Part shown: positions 4,798 through 5,311 of the stretch, one piece after another | How positions within the stretch are numbered: the first letter of the stretch is position 1 | How the letters are laid out: each line of letters opens with the position of its first letter | Source of the DNA: an uncultured Bacillota bacterium | Lineage (GTDB): Bacteria; Bacillota_I; Bacilli_A; RF39; UBA660 | Reading direction: 5' to 3' | DNA: 5,311 bases | Assembly: GCA_947179265.1 (NCBI GenBank) | Contig: CAMXBB010000108.1 | Location: forward strand, 1 to 5,311 | The notes under the pieces: model-generated | What the model was told of the DNA's origin: nothing | The model's input: the letters and a program-made list of their open reading frames with translations, nothing else | Databases searched by the model: none | Translations under genes and position numbers: made by a program

Positions 4798-5110
4798 ATG
4801 AAAATAATAAGAGATAAATGATTACAGTGATTATTATTAGATAAATAATTGTACCAGTTATTGCTCCAATTATAGCTGACGATGTTCTTAATGGATATTC
4901 ATCTTTATTTTTATAATATTCTATAAAACCAATTAGAGGTATGAATATACTAAGAATCATCAATCTATTATTTTTATCATCATAGCGTCCATGAAACTTA
5001 TTTACCATAGATTTACTTGCTACACTAGTTACTCCTAGTTTAGCATGACAGTAAGGACAAGAGGTACCTATCTTATCAAATTCCTTACCACAATTAGTAC
5101 AAACTGCCAT
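4796..5110 (-). CDS. Zinc-ribbon protein with two C-terminal membrane segments
   Basis: This 104-residue protein opens with a zinc ribbon made of two CxxC knuckles, CTNC (residues 4-7) and CPYC (18-21), which should bind one zinc ion. A polar linker follows to about residue 48, then a hydrophobic segment with an IPLIG motif (50-66) and a second, strongly hydrophobic helix (79-103) reaching the C-terminus. Small zinc-ribbon plus membrane-helix proteins of this layout are common in Bacillota and mostly uncharacterised, so I give no function. The ribbon is predicted to face the cytoplasm. I start at the ATG at 5110 (MAVCTNCG), because GTGAG (5124-5120) is 9 nt upstream. An in-frame ATG at 5119 directly abuts that SD. 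The stop codon of the preceding gene is 36 nt upstream with no terminator, so the two are probably co-transcribed. Confidence 0.85.
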   Translation of the reverse strand: MAVCTNCGKEFDKIGTSCPYCHAKLGVTSVASKSMVNKFHGRYDDKNNRLMILSIFIPLIGFIEYYKNKDEYPLRTSSAIIGAITGTIIYLIIITVIIYLLLFS

Positions 5111-5146
5111 AACAATCATCTCACTTCTAAATTATTTTTACTCTAT

Positions 5147-5311
5147 TTATTCTTCTTCAGGCTCTAATCTAAGTTCCTTTTTAGAACCATCCGGTAAACT
5201 AAATAGTATTGTGACATTTTCATTAGTTGTTACATTAGTATTCATAGTTAATAGATATTCATAACTATTTGGATATCGTGAATTCTTTTGTTTAAACTCC
5301 AGAGTTATATC
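5147..5311 (-). CDS. C-terminal end of an unrecognised protein, cut by the window edge
   Basis: A minus-strand frame is open from the window edge (5311) to a TAA at 5149-5147 and encodes 54 residues. They begin DITLEFKQKNSRYPNSYEY, continue with a Thr/Asn-rich stretch around TMNTNVTTNENVTILFSLP and end in the charged tail LRLEPEEE. Alternating hydrophobic and polar residues suggest beta strands. No membrane helix or known motif is visible in this part. Codon use resembles the neighbours, and the ORF is directly followed by the zinc-ribbon gene in the same orientation, which suggests an operon. Too little is present to name a family. Confidence 0.7.
   Translation of the reverse strand, partial: DITLEFKQKNSRYPNSYEYLLTMNTNVTTNENVTILFSLPDGSKKELRLEPEEE

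Overview
The window is AT-rich, roughly 30% GC by eye. Shine-Dalgarno (SD) sequences are strong and purine-rich, intrinsic terminators are short, and TGG encodes Trp. It carries a full-length spoIVA, a gene restricted to endospore formers. This points to a low-GC endospore-forming member of the Bacillota (Bacilli or Clostridia type, possibly an uncultured gut lineage). The finer taxonomy is inference. All protein genes I accept lie on the minus strand.

Layout in the direction of minus-strand transcription, from high to low coordinates. (1) 5147-5311: the C-terminal end of an unrecognised gene that runs off the window. It is followed 36 nt later, with no terminator between, by a 104-aa zinc-ribbon membrane protein (4796-5110) ending in an intrinsic terminator. 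(2) spoIVA (3242-4720), the ATPase that builds the base layer of the spore coat, with a sigma-E-like promoter upstream and its own terminator. (3) A 99-aa two-helix membrane protein with a Lys/Arg-rich tail (2850-3149), with its own -10 box and terminator. (4) 2457-2749: a compact locus that no standard gene call would show. (5) A PHP-family metal-dependent phosphoesterase (1511-2380) with an extended -10 promoter and a strong terminator. (6) A 465-aa, very acidic, apparently disordered protein with one membrane helix near its C-terminus (25-1422), with its own promoter.

The most interesting part is region (4), which looks like an undescribed type I toxin-antitoxin module. The minus strand encodes a 32-residue, highly hydrophobic, Lys-capped peptide behind a perfect AGGAGG. 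That SD can be masked by a 9-bp hairpin directly before the start codon. A convergent plus-strand promoter would make an RNA of about 82 nt that ends at a strong terminator overlapping the end of the toxin ORF. The two transcripts begin with nearly the same sequence because the locus is flanked by an inverted repeat that includes both -10 boxes and both predicted start sites. A toxin mRNA spanning the locus could therefore pair its own 5' leader with its 3' tail (17 bp plus about 11 bp). The antisense RNA would be complementary to that same tail. A MITE-like element carrying a small ORF is the main alternative explanation.

Otherwise the window is a series of mostly single-gene units, each with a recognisable promoter, terminator or both. 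In three of them the stop codon lies inside the terminator stem. Two of the longest-ORF starts are better moved 6 or 9 nt inward, to ATG codons properly spaced from an SD, and a third is ambiguous but is also moved.
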